DNA from: Sycobia sp. Sy_11
Taxonomy: Eukaryota > Arthropoda > Insecta > Hymenoptera > Epichrysomallidae
Assembly (NCBI GenBank): GCA_018907035.1
Contig: JACCIC010000187.1
Location: forward strand, 62,001 to 126,000
Direction of reading: 5' to 3'
DNA: 64,000 nucleotides
The stretch's first letter is position 1; every line of letters starts with the position of its first letter. Below are positions 8,936 to 23,947 of the stretch, in pieces. A program made the translations under genes and the position numbers. The notes under the pieces were generated by a model, which saw only the letters and a program-made list of their open reading frames with translations, ran no database searches and was not told where the DNA came from.

Positions 8936-11439
8936 ACATTTCCAGCTCCAAAGCTCGCCCCCACCCCCACATCGCCGCGCTCGCTCTCGCTCTTACTGCA
9001 TCAATTTCCCTTTTCCCCTTTCGGTCGCAAGCTCTCTTCCTCTCTCTTCCTCTCTCCCTCTCTCTGTCATTCTTTCTCTCCCTATCTCTATATAGTACGC
9101 ACAAACGTGCAGATGTGCTATGCGATTCGAAATTACTGTTTTATATGAGTGAGCACACGTACTCGTAGATAAAAGAGTTTCGTACCAATGTGTGTCTGAT
9201 GCGAAATGCGAGTGAACGTATCAGGACTTGCTTAATAAATGTCCATTTGAATTTTCTGCCCTTTGTCTTTTTGCTGTTATCTGCTTCGTTTGATAATTAT
9301 ATAATAATGTGATTTTCGTTTGTTTGTATTTTCTTATTTTTAATTGTTTCAAAATAAAATATTATTATTATTGAAAATTTTTTGTAATTTATTGTTTTAG
9401 TGTTTGTAAAATGTCAAGATTCGTACATAGCACATAAAGAGTCAGCATTAAATCCCTAATCCAAATGGAAATTACGCTAAAGGCAGAAGTGAAGCATCGG
9501 CTATTAACAAAGCATTGCAAATGCGGATTTCATTTCTGTTAATGATGTGTGAATTTTATTGATTTTCGAAATAAAAATTCATGTAATTTTGGACAGATTA
9601 GCACAATTTTAGCTTTATTACTTTATTTATAAGTATAAATAGGTCATAAGTACAATTGTTCGCATAATAGATTAGAGCCGGAATATCTTTGTTTGATTTA
9701 AAAAATTTTGTGTGCTCTGCTTGGCAATATTATTTATATATCATTAAACCAGTAGAGAGACTGTTTCGGAACGCACAAAGATATGTATAAAACAGTTTAT
9801 TACGAAAAGATTACATGACCAGTGTTGGGTCGAGAATAGAAGAGTTTGGCGTTACTTAAGGACCCGACCCGTCGTCCTCGGGTGTCCACAAAATATATTT
9901 AAACGAACATAGCAAGGAAGAGAAGCAATTGATATAATAAAAATCGGAATAAAGTCCTAGATTACAGTCTTAAAACGTATCTTTGCAGTTTTTCTCAATA
10001 GATGAAGATATTGACGAACGAACTAATTCGGGTATACTCCTTACAACGGTAAAGTATCTTCGAATCTTAAGGCTGATTTCTGAAATCGATTATATATTAA
10101 AACAATCTATCGAGACATATAAGCGATAAGAGTAGAGGTAAAAATTTTTTAGATTCAATGGCTAAGCGATTTTACTGCTTTAGCATTTTCCTTATAGTCC
10201 AATTTCCGCGTGAATTAAGTTTTGTCGATTTCGAACTCTCATAAACAGCTCCCGAGGTTTCTCAAATCATAACCCATGCGCCGAAGAAATACATTGCTTT
10301 TGACAATTGAAGAATGTTTCGCGATCGTAGCATCGTTTCACCAGATGACAATAGCTCAAATTAATTATTTCCTCCTCTTTTCCGAATAGCGACATCTGAT
10401 TTAATAAAACTTTGCTACTTCGAATTTTGCTCTTGTGTATGCGACTTCGCCGTACGCGAAGTTGCGAAGATGTAGTACCGAGAAATGTTCGACGGTTGCA
10501 CTTCCTGGAATTTTGAAGGAGCTCTCGAGCCCTCCCCCTCCCCAATTTTTGCGCACGGCCTGATCGCCGCTACCACAATCCGGTAACGTAGCATCTATGT
10601 AATATCCCCCTTGCTCTCGGCAACAGGGCTACCGCGGACTGTATAGGTATAGTGTGTGTTTGTGTGTGTGTATGTATGCCTGCATGGCTGTCTGACTGTA
10701 TGATGAAAAATCACTGACTCGTGATTTTTCTGAAATTTTAATCTTTAATTTCCTTTAAACGTGTATGCGTATAATTTATACTCAAAACTCGAATGCCTGC
10801 TTAAACTGTATCAGTCTACATACTCCTTGATTTATAAATTATATTATATTCATGTTGAACAAGAGCGGGGTCTATACGAAGATATAAATTTTAACGCATG
10901 TTTGATTAATGACGTAAGAATATCCGGTGCATAATAAATTAATTCAAATATCTGGACTAGTATGGATGGAATCAAAACTTTATATATACCATATATGCGA
11001 TTGTATTAAACACGAATTTGTTGGTATAATTTTATTTTACTGTTACAGAACGGAATAAATATTTTTCTATATACAACGACTAACATCTTCGGTTATATTG
11101 GGAAATGACATGGTCTTTTAAAAATCTCTCTGGATTTTTCAATTTTATATATTTATAGGGATCGGAACTCTGGTTCAAAGCGCTCCTTCTATTGCTCAAC
11201 CTGCTTTGTCTCTCATACCACTAAATAAATAAATCAACCCTTTTACCGCTTAAGTAAGGAATATCATAAAAAAATTTCATATGAAATTAACATATTTGAC
11301 ATGGTTAATATCGATTTAAAAGAAAAAAAAATCTTTATAAAACCCCCTATATCTCTGCTCAAAAACCGAGCCCTGTATTGTATCTCTTGTCCTATACTCT
11401 GTTCGCCCTGGGTTCGGCCTATATGAAGCGAGTGGAAAA

Positions 11440-11441
<2 letters not shown>

Positions 11442-11506
<65 letters not shown>

Positions 11507-11533
11507 GCATACATACATACGTACGTACATACA

Positions 11534-11565
<32 letters not shown>

Positions 11566-11572
11566 CATATAC
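11442..11572. repeat. compound (TA)n-(CATA)n microsatellite
   Basis: A pure TA array passes directly into CATA tetranucleotide repeats with two GTAC interruptions. Confidence 0.95.
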
Positions 11573-11635
11573 GGTCAAGCTCAGTGGGATACATGACGAT
11601 TAGGAAAATATCTGCTCCGAAGTGATTCGCTGCTC

Positions 11636-11682
<47 letters not shown>

Positions 11683-14600
11683 CGCTAAAATTCCATTTAT
11701 GCCTAGCTTCCGTCACATACAAGAAACCCCGGGGAACATCCGAGACTTGGACACTCTGCAAAATAAACCGGCCGTTAGTATCTACAATTATTTTTTATTC
11801 TGCGATTTATTTATAAGTCTTTCGATAGATATATTACGTTTATTCGCTTTATTCTTTTTCTATAAGAATTTACTCACATTGTTATTATTAATTCATTTAA
11901 AAAATTATTAATATTTCATTTATTTAAATTGTTGGAAAAGTTATTGATGTTTTGTTAATATTCGTCTGTTTGAACGAATATTAGTAACACAGAGTGGTTT
12001 AATACAGTCCTAACATGAAATAAAAGAAGACTTTCTGAACAATTTTTATTTTTTAATACAACCTAAAAGTATTACAAATAATTCATGTATAGATATACTA
12101 TTTCATAAAAGTATTTAATATAAATAACTATTGAACATTTCTTTTTGATTGTGTATTTCTTTCCACTGTTGATCGTTATCTCTTTCTTTCTCACCTCTTT
12201 ATACTTGTATAGCCACGATGCTATAGCTTTCGTTTCATTTATTTCTTCGGTTTCTAAAAATTTTTTTATATCATTAAAAATTATTACGATTTACATTTAT
12301 GCATAAACTTATGATGGTTCCTTATAATATCTGAATGTATAAATTTTTTTATATAAAATATTTATTTGATGATATGATCAGTCGACATAGTAGTATACTT
12401 CATTATGAATGTTTGATATATATTGTATGATTGATCTCGTAAATCATCATTACCATCGCCAGATTCCATTACAGATTTATTTATATTATATTCTCCAAAA
12501 ATAAAATTAAATATAAAACGACTATCGTTTTTATTTGAAGAATGAAATTAGTTTATTTTAAAAAGAAATGTAGATTGGAATATTTACCTGGACAATACTT
12601 CGATCTTTACTATATGTTATAATTTTTACATATAAAATCAATATTTGTTGAATAAACTTGAGTATTTAACGAAACACATGTAGCTATGCGAATCTTAAGA
12701 ATCTTTAAAATTATCTTTGTTTATTCATTAACTATTATAGATTATATATTATAATGTAATAATTGTGAAAATAAATGAAATGAAAAACATATACTTCTAA
12801 AAATTTAACTTAAAAAATAATAACTCTCCATATTCAATTATATTAAATATCAAATTTTCGAGTAACAAAAAGATCGTGGGCCCTATACATAATAAAATTT
12901 ATGTTATTGTTTTGGCGTCTGAATATGAAGTTAATCTATATAATATTATACAGATTTACGCTTAGTTTACTTCTATTCGGTTCGTCTTTTTCTCTCAGTC
13001 GAAAATGTAACGTTTATAATGTTCCCTGACCTAATCCAATTTTCTTTAAACTTGAAATTTAATTTCTCACAAATGTTTAAAAAAAATTTTTGTTGATCTT
13101 AGTTCATTTTTGTTCTATTGAATGTTTCTTCTATTGAATATTTTTGTTCTATTGAAAGATATTATTACTTTAGTAAAATTTAAAATATTTTTAGAAATTT
13201 GAAATTTCAATAAATATATATGACCAACGAGACTCTAACTTGCCATTGGAGTATATCCTAATTTCCAGCCTTCTAATAGGATATATAAAACAAATGTCAA
13301 ATTTATTATTCAATAATTTAAGCATTCAAACTATACGGCATAATTGAAATCATCCCCCCTCGCCCCGTATACAATGCTGTATTCGACGATCTGGATGTCC
13401 AGGTCCCAATATTACGTTGGAAGATTGCATTTTCAAACGCCTGAAATTACGTAGAAGAGTTATAAGAGCATTTTCCAAGATTCGAAAAAATATCCGTATC
13501 CATGTGTGTGTGCATGTGTATGTATATATGTATATATATATATACGTGTAAGCGCACCGTTGTCAGTTGCAGAAAAATATGTAAAAAGTTAACTGATAAA
13601 ATAAATATTGAAAAATATTTTGAGTACGTAATAAGTGGCAGGAGGAAATATATAGCATTAAAATATACGATAAATCAATACGTAATTCGCACAATAGATT
13701 ACTTTTTTAATTTATATTTTAAATAAAGTATATACATGCATAATACACGATGTATAAAGTGTATTTAATTATACGCCTAAATTATGTATAATTCAGCACA
13801 TTGGCTATAATTAAAATAGCAATTAAGCATGTGGATCTTACTGTTTTGAAATCATTTGTACAGGAAAACCTCTAGAAGTCTTGATGACGTTAGTAACCTC
13901 TATATCAACTTGAATCGCTTGATCAGTCGAAGGGTAATATGAGTTTTTGAAGTAAATTCCGCGCTAAAGCGTATACTCGATAAAATTTGTAGTTTTTCTT
14001 TAATCTTATAGACAATTAGTTTAAATATTTTAAATGTATATTTTTAGTCAATACATATTATACGCTTTATATTAAAATATGAAATTAATTTTTGAAATTC
14101 AAGCTTCAATTTCTTATAAAAAATAAATAAAGCTATAAAGCTTAAGTGAATCGAAAGGCTTCTTTAAAAGTTTTCAATTAACTTGAAGTATGGAATAGTA
14201 TTTCAATAATAATATTGATAACAACAACAACGACAACGATATTGAAATAAGTTCGTAAGAAAGAATATAATATTATGTTCGAATAGGATGAGCTTATCTT
14301 TATAAAGTATTAAAATGATAATTACAAATATAATTATATTTACTCGATACAAAATTAGAATTATACATTATAAAATTAGCTATAAAAATGAAATAGAGGT
14401 GTACATTGTAATAAGTAGAAAACGCAAGTCATAGCATAGAATTTGACAAAATATGAATTACCTGTACATAATATGTACAAATTAAGTTAAAATCATAACG
14501 AATGGAAAGTTATAAAGACAAAAGTCCGCGATTACATACATTGTTCAGAAAAGCATAAATGACAACAGCTTATAACTATTTCGATAAATTGCCGGGTCTT

Positions 14601-15550
14601 ACCATACATCGGATTTTCTACTTATTTTTTTTTAATATTGGCCTGAATGTTTTGTCACTTTGAAACACAGTATTTCCGTTTTTTATACTCAAATTTTTAT
14701 ATTCAAATTTTTATACTCAAAGTTTTTTATATTCAAATTTATTTGCATTTATTTTTTTGTGGCGCTTGAAAAAATCGTCGAAAAGAAAGTTCGAGGCGTT
14801 TGGAACGTGGCCGAACAATATATAATAAAAAGAATTTAGAACAAACAAGATCGTGCGCGTTTCGCTCTTTTAATTTTCTCATTCCTATAATGATTTTCAA
14901 AAATCAAAAAGTATCAAAAAATAATATGCAATAAATAATCTATTGATAAATATCGAAGTAAAACAATATTTTACGATTTTAACATTTTTAAGATAAATTA
15001 ATTTAAAACAGATATTTGTTATGACATCGGTCGTTATAAAAAATAAATAAAGAATATAAATTGCTTCCGCAAATGATGTAAGCAAATTTTATATTTCACA
15101 AAGGCGCCGTATGGTCAAATTTTATAGTATCAAGCCAGCACTTGATTGGAAACACAAAAACAAAATTGTGTCAAGCTTCGCGGGATCAACTACTTTAAAA
15201 GGCAAAAAACTGGCTGATAGAAAGCGATCGGTTAGAACGGAGTAAATCAAAGAGGATAGTTTTCAAATCTAATTTAAAATCTAAGTTATTAGATTTAGAT
15301 GTACAAAGCACTTTTTTCCACATTTCACCGACGGTTAGATTAAAATATTATTATATGTGAAATAATAGCATTTCCACCAATTGGCGTATTCTAGAAATTT
15401 TATTACCAATGTCTTTGCATTATGTGTACTATACAAATTTAAAATATAGCGTTTTTTTCAGATATTGATCGTGATTTATCTTATATAAATCACTAAGATC
15501 GAAATAAAATAGAGCACAAAACTCATTCATTATTTAAAAATTCAATGGCG

Positions 15551-15730
15551 AAAATATAATTAATTATAATTAATTAATATAATTAATTAATATAATTAAT
15601 TAATTAATATAATTAAAATATAATTAATATAATTAATTACACACACACACGCGCGCGCGCGCACACACACACGCGCACACGCACACAAACCCCCACACAC
15701 ACACAAAACCACACACAACCACACACACGT
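15551..15730. repeat. TTAAT-rich tract joined to (CA)n
   Basis: Repeated AATTAATAT words (about 15551-15635) are followed by an imperfect CA array containing a CG-rich core near 15650-15661. Confidence 0.9.
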
Positions 15731-16100
15731 GCATACGTGATGCACAGGCGATATACGTTATAATATAATCCCATACGCAGCCGTCTCTTATGGAGCGGCG
15801 TGGCGCGCGCGCGACTCGTATAAAGCCGAATCCCTTACAAAGCTATACCCCAGTTTTGCGCCGCATCTCCACGGCGTCGTTTCGCCCATTGAACGGGGGG
15901 GAACAAAAACAAAAGGAAGAGAAGAGGACAGTGGTACCGATCGTTTGTTTTTTCTTTTTTCTTTTTTTTTTTGCTCCGTTCGCCGACGAAAATTGAATTT
16001 TTTTTTTTGATACATTGATACGCGCGCGAACCTTTTGTCCTGTAATACCGATATAGAGACTTCGCGTTATACGCGCCGATAATTCGCGAGTGAAAAAATC

Positions 16101-16103
<3 letters not shown>

Positions 16104-16150
<47 letters not shown>
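16104..16150. repeat. (TA)n microsatellite
   Basis: This is a pure TA array. A second one lies at 16246-16296. Confidence 0.95.
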
Positions 16151-16152
<2 letters not shown>

Positions 16153-16244
16153 AAAGTTTATATATCCGCAGATGTATCTATTTATTATATAGATTTTGAG
16201 AAACAAAATTACGTGCATCCTCGTGTCTTTGGCTTTAGCGTTGC

Positions 16245-16298
<54 letters not shown>

Positions 16299-17019
16299 CT
16301 TCTCTATGCCACATACACAAGTTCTCGAATGAGCTATTATATATGTATAGGAATATTTTAAATTAAAATTTTTTTTCAATACATTATAGATACACAGTGG
16401 CGTATATCATTTAATGATATTCCTGTAATTCATTTTTATATAGCATCCTCGAGCCGAGCTTGCGCTTATAAATGCGTTCGTGGAAAAGTGAAATTTTCAG
16501 CTGATCCGGCGAAAATTTGAGACGACCACTCGATGTACAGCGGTGCAGTATACAGAATTCTTAAGAATAATAAAAAAAATCATAATCTATATATAGAAAA
16601 AAGATTCGCATTTTTTATGATCACACCAAATTGCTATAATTAGCATCGGTGTCTTTTTCGGAGTTATTGTAATTTTAATAACAATATAGAAGAGAAGCTT
16701 TTTCCGTAACTCTTTGAAGTATCGTCAAATAAGCTACAATTATATTGTATGACTAGTTGTTGAGAAAAATTTATTCATTTTATAAGAACGATCGCGTTTT
16801 CTAATTCACCGGCGGCGATGAATGAAATTTAATACCTATATATATACTTGAGAAGCGCAAAGCGAGTTTTGAGAGGTCCGCCGCAATCGAAGAAGTGGAA
16901 TGATTAGTAAGTGGAAGGCCGAAGAAATGAAGTGGACGCGAGGATAGATGCAAAGGGGAGAAAAGTTTCCGCGTCTTGTCTGGATTTTTTCTTTTTGTGT
17001 TAAATTAGAAACCTTTCAG

Positions 17020-17065
17020 GATGCTACGTAGTAGCTTCTCCCACAGGCTGTTATTACTGCTGACG
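17020..17065 (+). CDS. ADAMTS-like exon with start codon
   Basis: A pyrimidine-rich tract and TTTCAG precede the exon, and CTGACG is followed by GTAAGT. ATG at 17021 gives [15 protein letters not shown], ending in phase 0. The acceptor before it implies at least one noncoding exon upstream. Joined to the exon at 26015 it forms a signal peptide with a predicted cut after ...YLASIA. The pairing with 26015 is by frame and sense, not by transcript data. Confidence 0.65.
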
Positions 17066-18931
17066 GTAAGTTGAGAATTGCCATTATCTCTCTGTCGTGT
17101 TTGTATTATATATATATATGTCCCTGATATATCTGTATGTGTCTGACAAGCGCGCTTTGTATATTGCTTTTGCGCAGCTTGCAATATAATGCAACGTTAG
17201 GATAAAATTAATATTATACGTATGTAGAAAGGAATAATTTAAAACAAAATCTAGATGCTTCGTATTTGTGAGCTTTATCATTTTTATTTTTGTTTTGTTT
17301 TGTTAATAATATAGAAAATGTTGTATTTATGAATAATTTCAATTCAGCTTAAGACATTTCTTTCGAACCATGATTTCATGTCTGTTTAATTAGTGGAAAA
17401 AATTTTACACGTTTTTGGAAATTTTAAAATGTTGAAAAAAACGTTTTTAAACCTTTATTCTATAATAAAAAATGAATGATTTTTAATATAGTCAAGGCAC
17501 TGCTCCAAAAATCAAGGCACGTCAAAAGTAATAAAATATTATATTTAAAATATTTCTTTTTAATATGCGGTATAGATCTATTATTTTTGCATTGGAACAA
17601 AAGAGAAATATATTCTTACCAATTCCTATATATGTAGCGACTATTTGTTTAATAAAAAAAATATCAAATAGATCGCATTCTTGTCCCATACCTTCGATTA
17701 AATTTAAAGACGGCATAATTAAAAAAAAGAAGAAGAAAAAAATTGAAAATAAACAAACCGAGGGACGAGCAGTTTTTATTTGATTTTTTTTACAGAGACG
17801 GCTTCGCAAGAGGGAGTCGGAAGGTTTAGTACGGAGATAACAGAGAAGCGCGGCATGCCGGCGTGCTTCAGCGATTCCCGATAAAAGTATTCGGACCCTG
17901 TGTATTACTGACTTAGTGTATTAGACATACAGACCGGCGGGAGGACTTTGCGCTCGGGTTTTTATTTATAACTTTCGTCGGAGCCTGACTGCTTCTCGCT
18001 CGGCGGCCGACCAACGCTCGCTTCGCGCGTCCAGTCGTTCGGATGCTTCATAAGCCTCGCGCCGATGGGCATTTTTATATCGCCGTTTACACGCGGACAC
18101 GCGCCCATACGCGTGAAACGATGTCAATTCATTTTTCGCATTACACGGTATATGTCATTGATTTTTAGATGTATAATATCCCATCGTCCGTGTATATAAG
18201 TAACGTTTCGTGCGAGGTCCGTTGTAAAATTCAGTATGTATATTTTATATTTTTAAAAATTGAATTTTAAAGATATTCTCCTTACAACAAGTAAACTTTA
18301 AGATTTTAGGTTAAACAAAAAAAAAAGATAATAATAGCGATGAATATAAATCATCGATTGACACAATTCGTTAAAAATCGTTTATCAGTCGCTGACTCGA
18401 GATATGTATAAAAGGGAATGTCGAGAAGGTCCGAAGGTTTAACGTGGCGGCGAAGTACCAATATCGCTGCCATGGTCGTACTTATACACTCGGGCTTAAT
18501 TATTTATCCGTAATTCTTTTAATTGGCCCTCGCTCGATATATAAAATAACTAAAAGTCGGCGATATGTGACTCTACGAAACTGTACTCCGAAAATTTACA
18601 GCGAAGCGGGCTATTAATACAAAGAGGCATTCGTCATTCTCTAGTTTATATTATATATACATATACCCCCGGTGTATTTCTATCCAATATTTCCTATATT
18701 ATGCCCCTGTAATAAATCACTCTCGGTCGATTCTAACATGGCATTTCTCTCGTTGAGCGATTGCGCCTGGCCTGCGTTACTCCCGCGCGGCGCGGGGGCA
18801 AAGTCAGCCGGAAATAAGATCTTAGCGTCTCTTCTGACCGGAAAAGGAATGCGCGACGAAGACCAGGCTAATAAATAGTTATACGTCGGGGTCATTATAA
18901 ATTTTGCTGATTATAGAAGAGAATAGAGACA

Positions 18932-18981
<50 letters not shown>

Positions 18982-18982
18982 A

Positions 18983-19025
<43 letters not shown>

Positions 19026-20752
19026 ACCCACACACACAACACACACACCCAACAACACCACACAAGATTGATTTGCCCACAGAAGTGATTTATTTTTTCA
19101 CTATGGGTTGCTAACACGAAAAAAGCGATATCACACACAGGATAATAAACAAGATCCATCACAGTCCACAAACATCAAAAACACAACACACACACCCACC
19201 ACAACACCCCAAACTGATACACATATGCACATGAAATTTAAATAATATATATAAACGTATGAGTATTTTTTTAAAAAAAATTTCATTGAATAATGAATTT
19301 TTATAATTCAATTGATTGCAATAAGCTTTGCGTAATTGGTATGAAAAATAAATTGAATCGTAAACGATATACAACTTATTTAATTACTTAAAATAATACG
19401 AACATTATGAAAAATAAAACAATAAGAGAAATATTTACAAACGCGAAAATGATTTAGCAAAAATTGCTGCGTTTTGTAGGAATCGAAAGGCAAAATCGGA
19501 AAACGTGCAAAGAACTATTACACCGTATTATAATTTCGGAGAAATCACATAATTTTTTATGGCACGCTTATTACAGCAATAAAGGGATACCATTTTTAAT
19601 AATGTTTATCAGGATCAGCTTGTCCTCTCGTTTCTGGAAAAGGTAACAATTCGATTCGCAGTAATTCTAGTTATATCCCTATTAAATATATTTAAATTTG
19701 TAAAATCTATTACAATGATACATTTTTACCAAATTTTTCAAATAATGTTATTAGATCGGATTTGCATAGATACCAAAGATTCAAATATATATTCAACGCA
19801 TATATCTGTAAACTTAAGAATTTTTTTAAGAACTATAATCTTCTATGTAGTATTATTTTGTTTCGTTGTTTATATATGGTGATTTTAATATAAAATCCGT
19901 GTTCCTGCTCATGGGTTTTCAGCTGAAAAGATCTTATATTCCTATCTAATACAAGAACAGGACAGGGCATAACAATCGTGGGGATGTAATATTTATATTA
20001 GTATCTGACACCCGCATGTGTACCACAATAAATTTTTAGGACTGATTTAGCGCTCTCGAGTAGAAATTGAAGAATTAGGCTCAGGGGCGCAATAATCGGG
20101 GGTGTCGGGGGTGTTTTAAGTCGTCGAGTCTTGTCTATCGATCGAAACCTTGTCGAGCGACTTTTTTTGCTAGCCTGTCCAAGAATACGCTGTTATATTA
20201 CGCTAATGAAAAAATTTAGCGGTACGCCAGACGCCCAAAGATATTTTAGATAAATTTATAGAAAATAAATTAATGCTGTAATTTATTGGTAAAAATTTAT
20301 ATAGACTAAGAACGGGGTTAGTAAATAATGTTGATCACGTAACGATACAATTCGCTTTATCCTTTCTTTCTTTCTTTTTTTTGAGATCTAGGGAAAATCC
20401 CTGTATTATTAGCTGAGATGAATTTGTGTTGCGCCACTGCAGTTTACATACTTTTATATACTCGTAAAAATCTCTTATCAGGTTCGTCAATTTAACGTCG
20501 CCGACGCTAATTTCCTGCTTCTCCGTCTACATATAGAACACCATATAAGATCAAAAGCAATCTGACTTTTTAAAACTCTAGCTCCGCGCCCCCGAGCAGC
20601 GCGTGATGTATTACTCAATATATACACCGTATACTAATGCGGTAAAATAGCCATTCGACTATAGAGATTCGGCATCGGTGCGAATCCGTTGGAATTAATC
20701 GTCACGACACCGATACGCGGCACTGCGCCTATTTATGCGTTTTGCTCCGTTG

Positions 20753-20800
<48 letters not shown>

Positions 20801-21645
20801 CATTTGCAAGTCACCCCAAGTCAACTTTTTTCCACATTCTATTTTCTCGAATTCACTTCTTTAACTCTTCGTTATATTGCCTGCCTGTTCACAATGTATT
20901 ATAATAAAAATGGAGGGTATAAAATTTTTAATTTTATAAATATTGTGATATACTATAATAATACATACACACATACGTACGTACATGCAAACAATACATG
21001 CACGTAATTATTTATGCGTATGCAATTAAAAAATAAATATGCAAATGTTTTTGGCACTATTTAGACCGCGAAATATAATAGTATGTTGTTTTTATTAATA
21101 TAAAAGAGTAAAATACCGTAAAATATCATGGATATGGATAACAAAGTTAAATAAATATATTTGTTCTTATAAAATTAAACGTTGTTTTTCGTTCTCAAAA
21201 TCTTTATGTGAACGATACTTAAATTATTTTTTATAAATGTAGAGATTATATCAATAAAAATAGAACACTTCTTACTTTATAATATGAAAAACATACTTAC
21301 ATGAAATATGTGTATACTCAAAAAATATCCTTTTCATTTATAAATTTATTTATTTGTTTGTTTGCTTGTTTTCATAAACGACGTCTTTTATATTGCTTGT
21401 TTTAAATTTACGAGAAATTCTACATCAAGTTATAGAAAAAATTCAGTAAAAAAAAAAAGTTAAAATTCATTATGGGAGATCCGTGATCCCCGTACTGTAG
21501 GTATAGATATCAGACGCATAAGCATCCTTATTTTAAGGGGGGTCTTTATAAATTACTTATTAATTAAATTGAATTTTTTCATAAAATTCCAAATTATTCT
21601 TCACGCAATTTCAAGTTTATCATTTATATATACTAAACATATAAA

Positions 21646-21697
<52 letters not shown>

Positions 21698-21829
21698 GGT
21701 GTATATAGTATATATAAGGAGTCTTTACATTTGCTTCTTTGAAGGATCATGCATTCATATGCAATTACACTTGTGTCAAATCCGCTTCGCAACGTCGCTC
21801 AAAATATACTTCGAAAAAACTCTACTTGG

Positions 21830-21904
<75 letters not shown>

Positions 21905-23871
21905 CCTTTCCCTCTCCCTCTCCCACCGTACCGGATTTAATCTGACACATTATAACGCACAATCAAGACGTGACACGTGAGGCGATGGGTGCGGTTTATC
22001 ATTATCAATGTCCTTTCGTTAAAAAATTTTCAGGACGAGAATAATAATAATATAAATACCGCGGCCAATGGAAAGAAACGCATTACAGGGCTGCGTCGTA
22101 TTCTGGAGCGCTTGACAGTTGCTGCAGCCTGATTTCCAATGTGTATGCGTGCATGTGCGAAATGGAATATATTATGAAATTGGCGAATTTCTATACGCGC
22201 CCGTAACTTCATTTGTACAGTATAACGAATAAAATAAGTCGCCTCTAGTACTACTAGTATAAATAAATATCGTCTGTTACTAATTGAAGTCGCAAAAAAC
22301 AAAACTTGGTAGATATTGAACGTAAACAATATTTAAATTATTATACGGGTCAAGAATTTATTTTTTTTAATTTTTTTGCACTTGTTTAAAAAGACAAGAT
22401 TAAGCTGTCGCGATATATTGGATAATGCATTGAACCTGATCAAAAACATTTCAGATTTCATTCTTAATTCATTTTTTCACATTTGCAACAAAATTAAACC
22501 ATATTAGAAAAATGTTGAACTTTACATAGCCCAGTGTCTTATGTGCCATCACCCGCAAGATCGGTAATTAATGCAAAATTATGTATATATCATACAGGAT
22601 GGAAGGATTATATATATTTACGAAAGTTCCAAAGAAATCGTCACACTCCAAACGATGTGTAAGACGACAATTTTACGCTCTAGTCGAGTCAAAAGTAAAT
22701 CGTCAAGCGTGCACGAGGTGCAATGAATTACAGTATTATAAAATTTCATTAAAACCGATTGGAATATTAAATCGGAGATATACAAGTTCGATAGAGAAAT
22801 TCTATATATATATATACGTATCGTTATACTTTCGAACATATTTATTTATATACCTTGGAAAATTATACGACCCTTAAAAATTATAGGCGCTAAATCTGCT
22901 TAGAGCAAAAGCTTCGATGATAAAATTTTTATTTTTGTACGAGTATAATTACCACGTTTTACTGACGCGTATTTAATGTTTTTTTTTTTTTTTTTAACTC
23001 ACTGTTAACAATTATTTAGTGCGCAGCGACTTATAAACTTACGTAAATAAATTGAAGGAAAATTCATCGCGGAGCTTCGATAAACAATGTCGTTGAAGCA
23101 ATCGTCATAGAAAGAAGAGCTGTAAATACAGTTCGATGCAAAATGATTGAGGAAGCGATGAGCATTTGTAGCGTACCGATTGGAATCGACCCAATACCAT
23201 CGACGCATTACATACACGATCGCGTTTTACGCAGCGTCGCTCGTGATATTTCGTTAAATCGAAGAAGCCGCGTATGCCCTCCATACGCATACGTACGCCC
23301 GATAGAAATTACAAATTTTTACTTGACTAGTTATTTTTTTGTCTCTTTCGTTCAACGGGACTTGGCCAATAATAAAGCGGAAAGAAAAAGGAAGACACGT
23401 TATACATATTATATATCATATAGCCTTCTCCGTTGATCGTTCCTGCCATATTCATAATCGTGGAAATTTCGCGCGCGTTCGTTCGACTGCCGACGTGCTT
23501 TTTAGAGTTGGTATCCTATATGCGATATGTATAAAGATCCATTACTGATTCGAGGCGCACCGTGACTCGAGCCCAATAATGCATTCGGAACGGGTAAAAA
23601 CGAATCATCGCCGCATTATAATCTACCCGTATTATAGGTATATATTTAAACAAACTGTAGGTACTCTATGCGCGCGCGAGCGCGCATTCGCGTTTGCCCT
23701 ACAAACAATATATAATATAATCGTATACGTAATAGCGACGTAGGCGCAAGCGCGCCGCGCGTACATGCGAAAGGTGGGCGCGACGCTTTCCATTCTTCCA
23801 TTATCGCGCCCATTCACGCGCGGGGTTTTGTTTTCGTCTCGATTCATCGCCCTTAAATCAGATGCACTGCA

Positions 23872-23947
<76 letters not shown>

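Larger units (their letters stand above)
8000..9110. promoter_or_regulatory. GC/CpG-rich island, probable promoter
   Basis: This is a second GC-rich block in AT-rich DNA. It holds CCGCCATGTT at 8284-8293 (YY1/Pho-like), G-run clusters at 8305-8325 and 8567-8616, a CCACGCCCAC box near 8621, GGGCCAATGA near 8646 and CACCAATAGG near 8683 (two CCAAT boxes), then GTAAACA near 8766 (forkhead-like). A (CCT)n pyrimidine tract (8888-8935) and CT-rich sequence follow. Open frames on both strands are side effects of the composition. It could drive a noncoding first exon of the ADAMTS-like gene, whose start-codon exon at 17020 has a clear splice acceptor in front of it. No donor was pinned down, so that link is inference. 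Confidence 0.5.
9170..17019. other. AT-rich noncoding upstream of ADAMTS-like start exon
   Basis: No coding exon, tRNA or complete transposon was recognised. Contents seen are (TA)n at 11442-11503 running into (CATA)n to about 11572, (TA)n at 11638-11680, TTAAT-rich sequence followed by (CA)n at 15551-15730, and (TA)n at 16104-16150 and 16246-16296. A small GC-richer patch lies at about 10430-10620. If the ADAMTS-like transcript starts at one of the upstream islands, this stretch is its first, noncoding-side intron. Confidence 0.45.

Noticed and set aside
8456..9168. Several overlapping open frames in the 8-9 kb island
   Set aside because: Open frames occur on both strands and run through (GA)n, (TA)n and (CCT)n tracts. 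There is no domain or splice context.
17797..17840. Possible second coding exon after the signal-peptide exon (acceptor TTTTTACAG at about 17796)
   Set aside because: In the required phase 0 it meets TAA after 14 codons, whereas splicing to 26015 completes a sensible signal peptide and reaches the spacer.
18929..19062. CA array as a CRISPR-like or satellite array
   Set aside because: It is a plain dinucleotide microsatellite with no spacers; CRISPR is not expected in an animal genome.
23143..23436. Open frame in ADAMTS-like intron 1 as a missing Cys-rich exon
   Set aside because: It lacks the Cys pattern and the GVCGG motif of ADAMTS Cys-rich modules and has no good splice sites.
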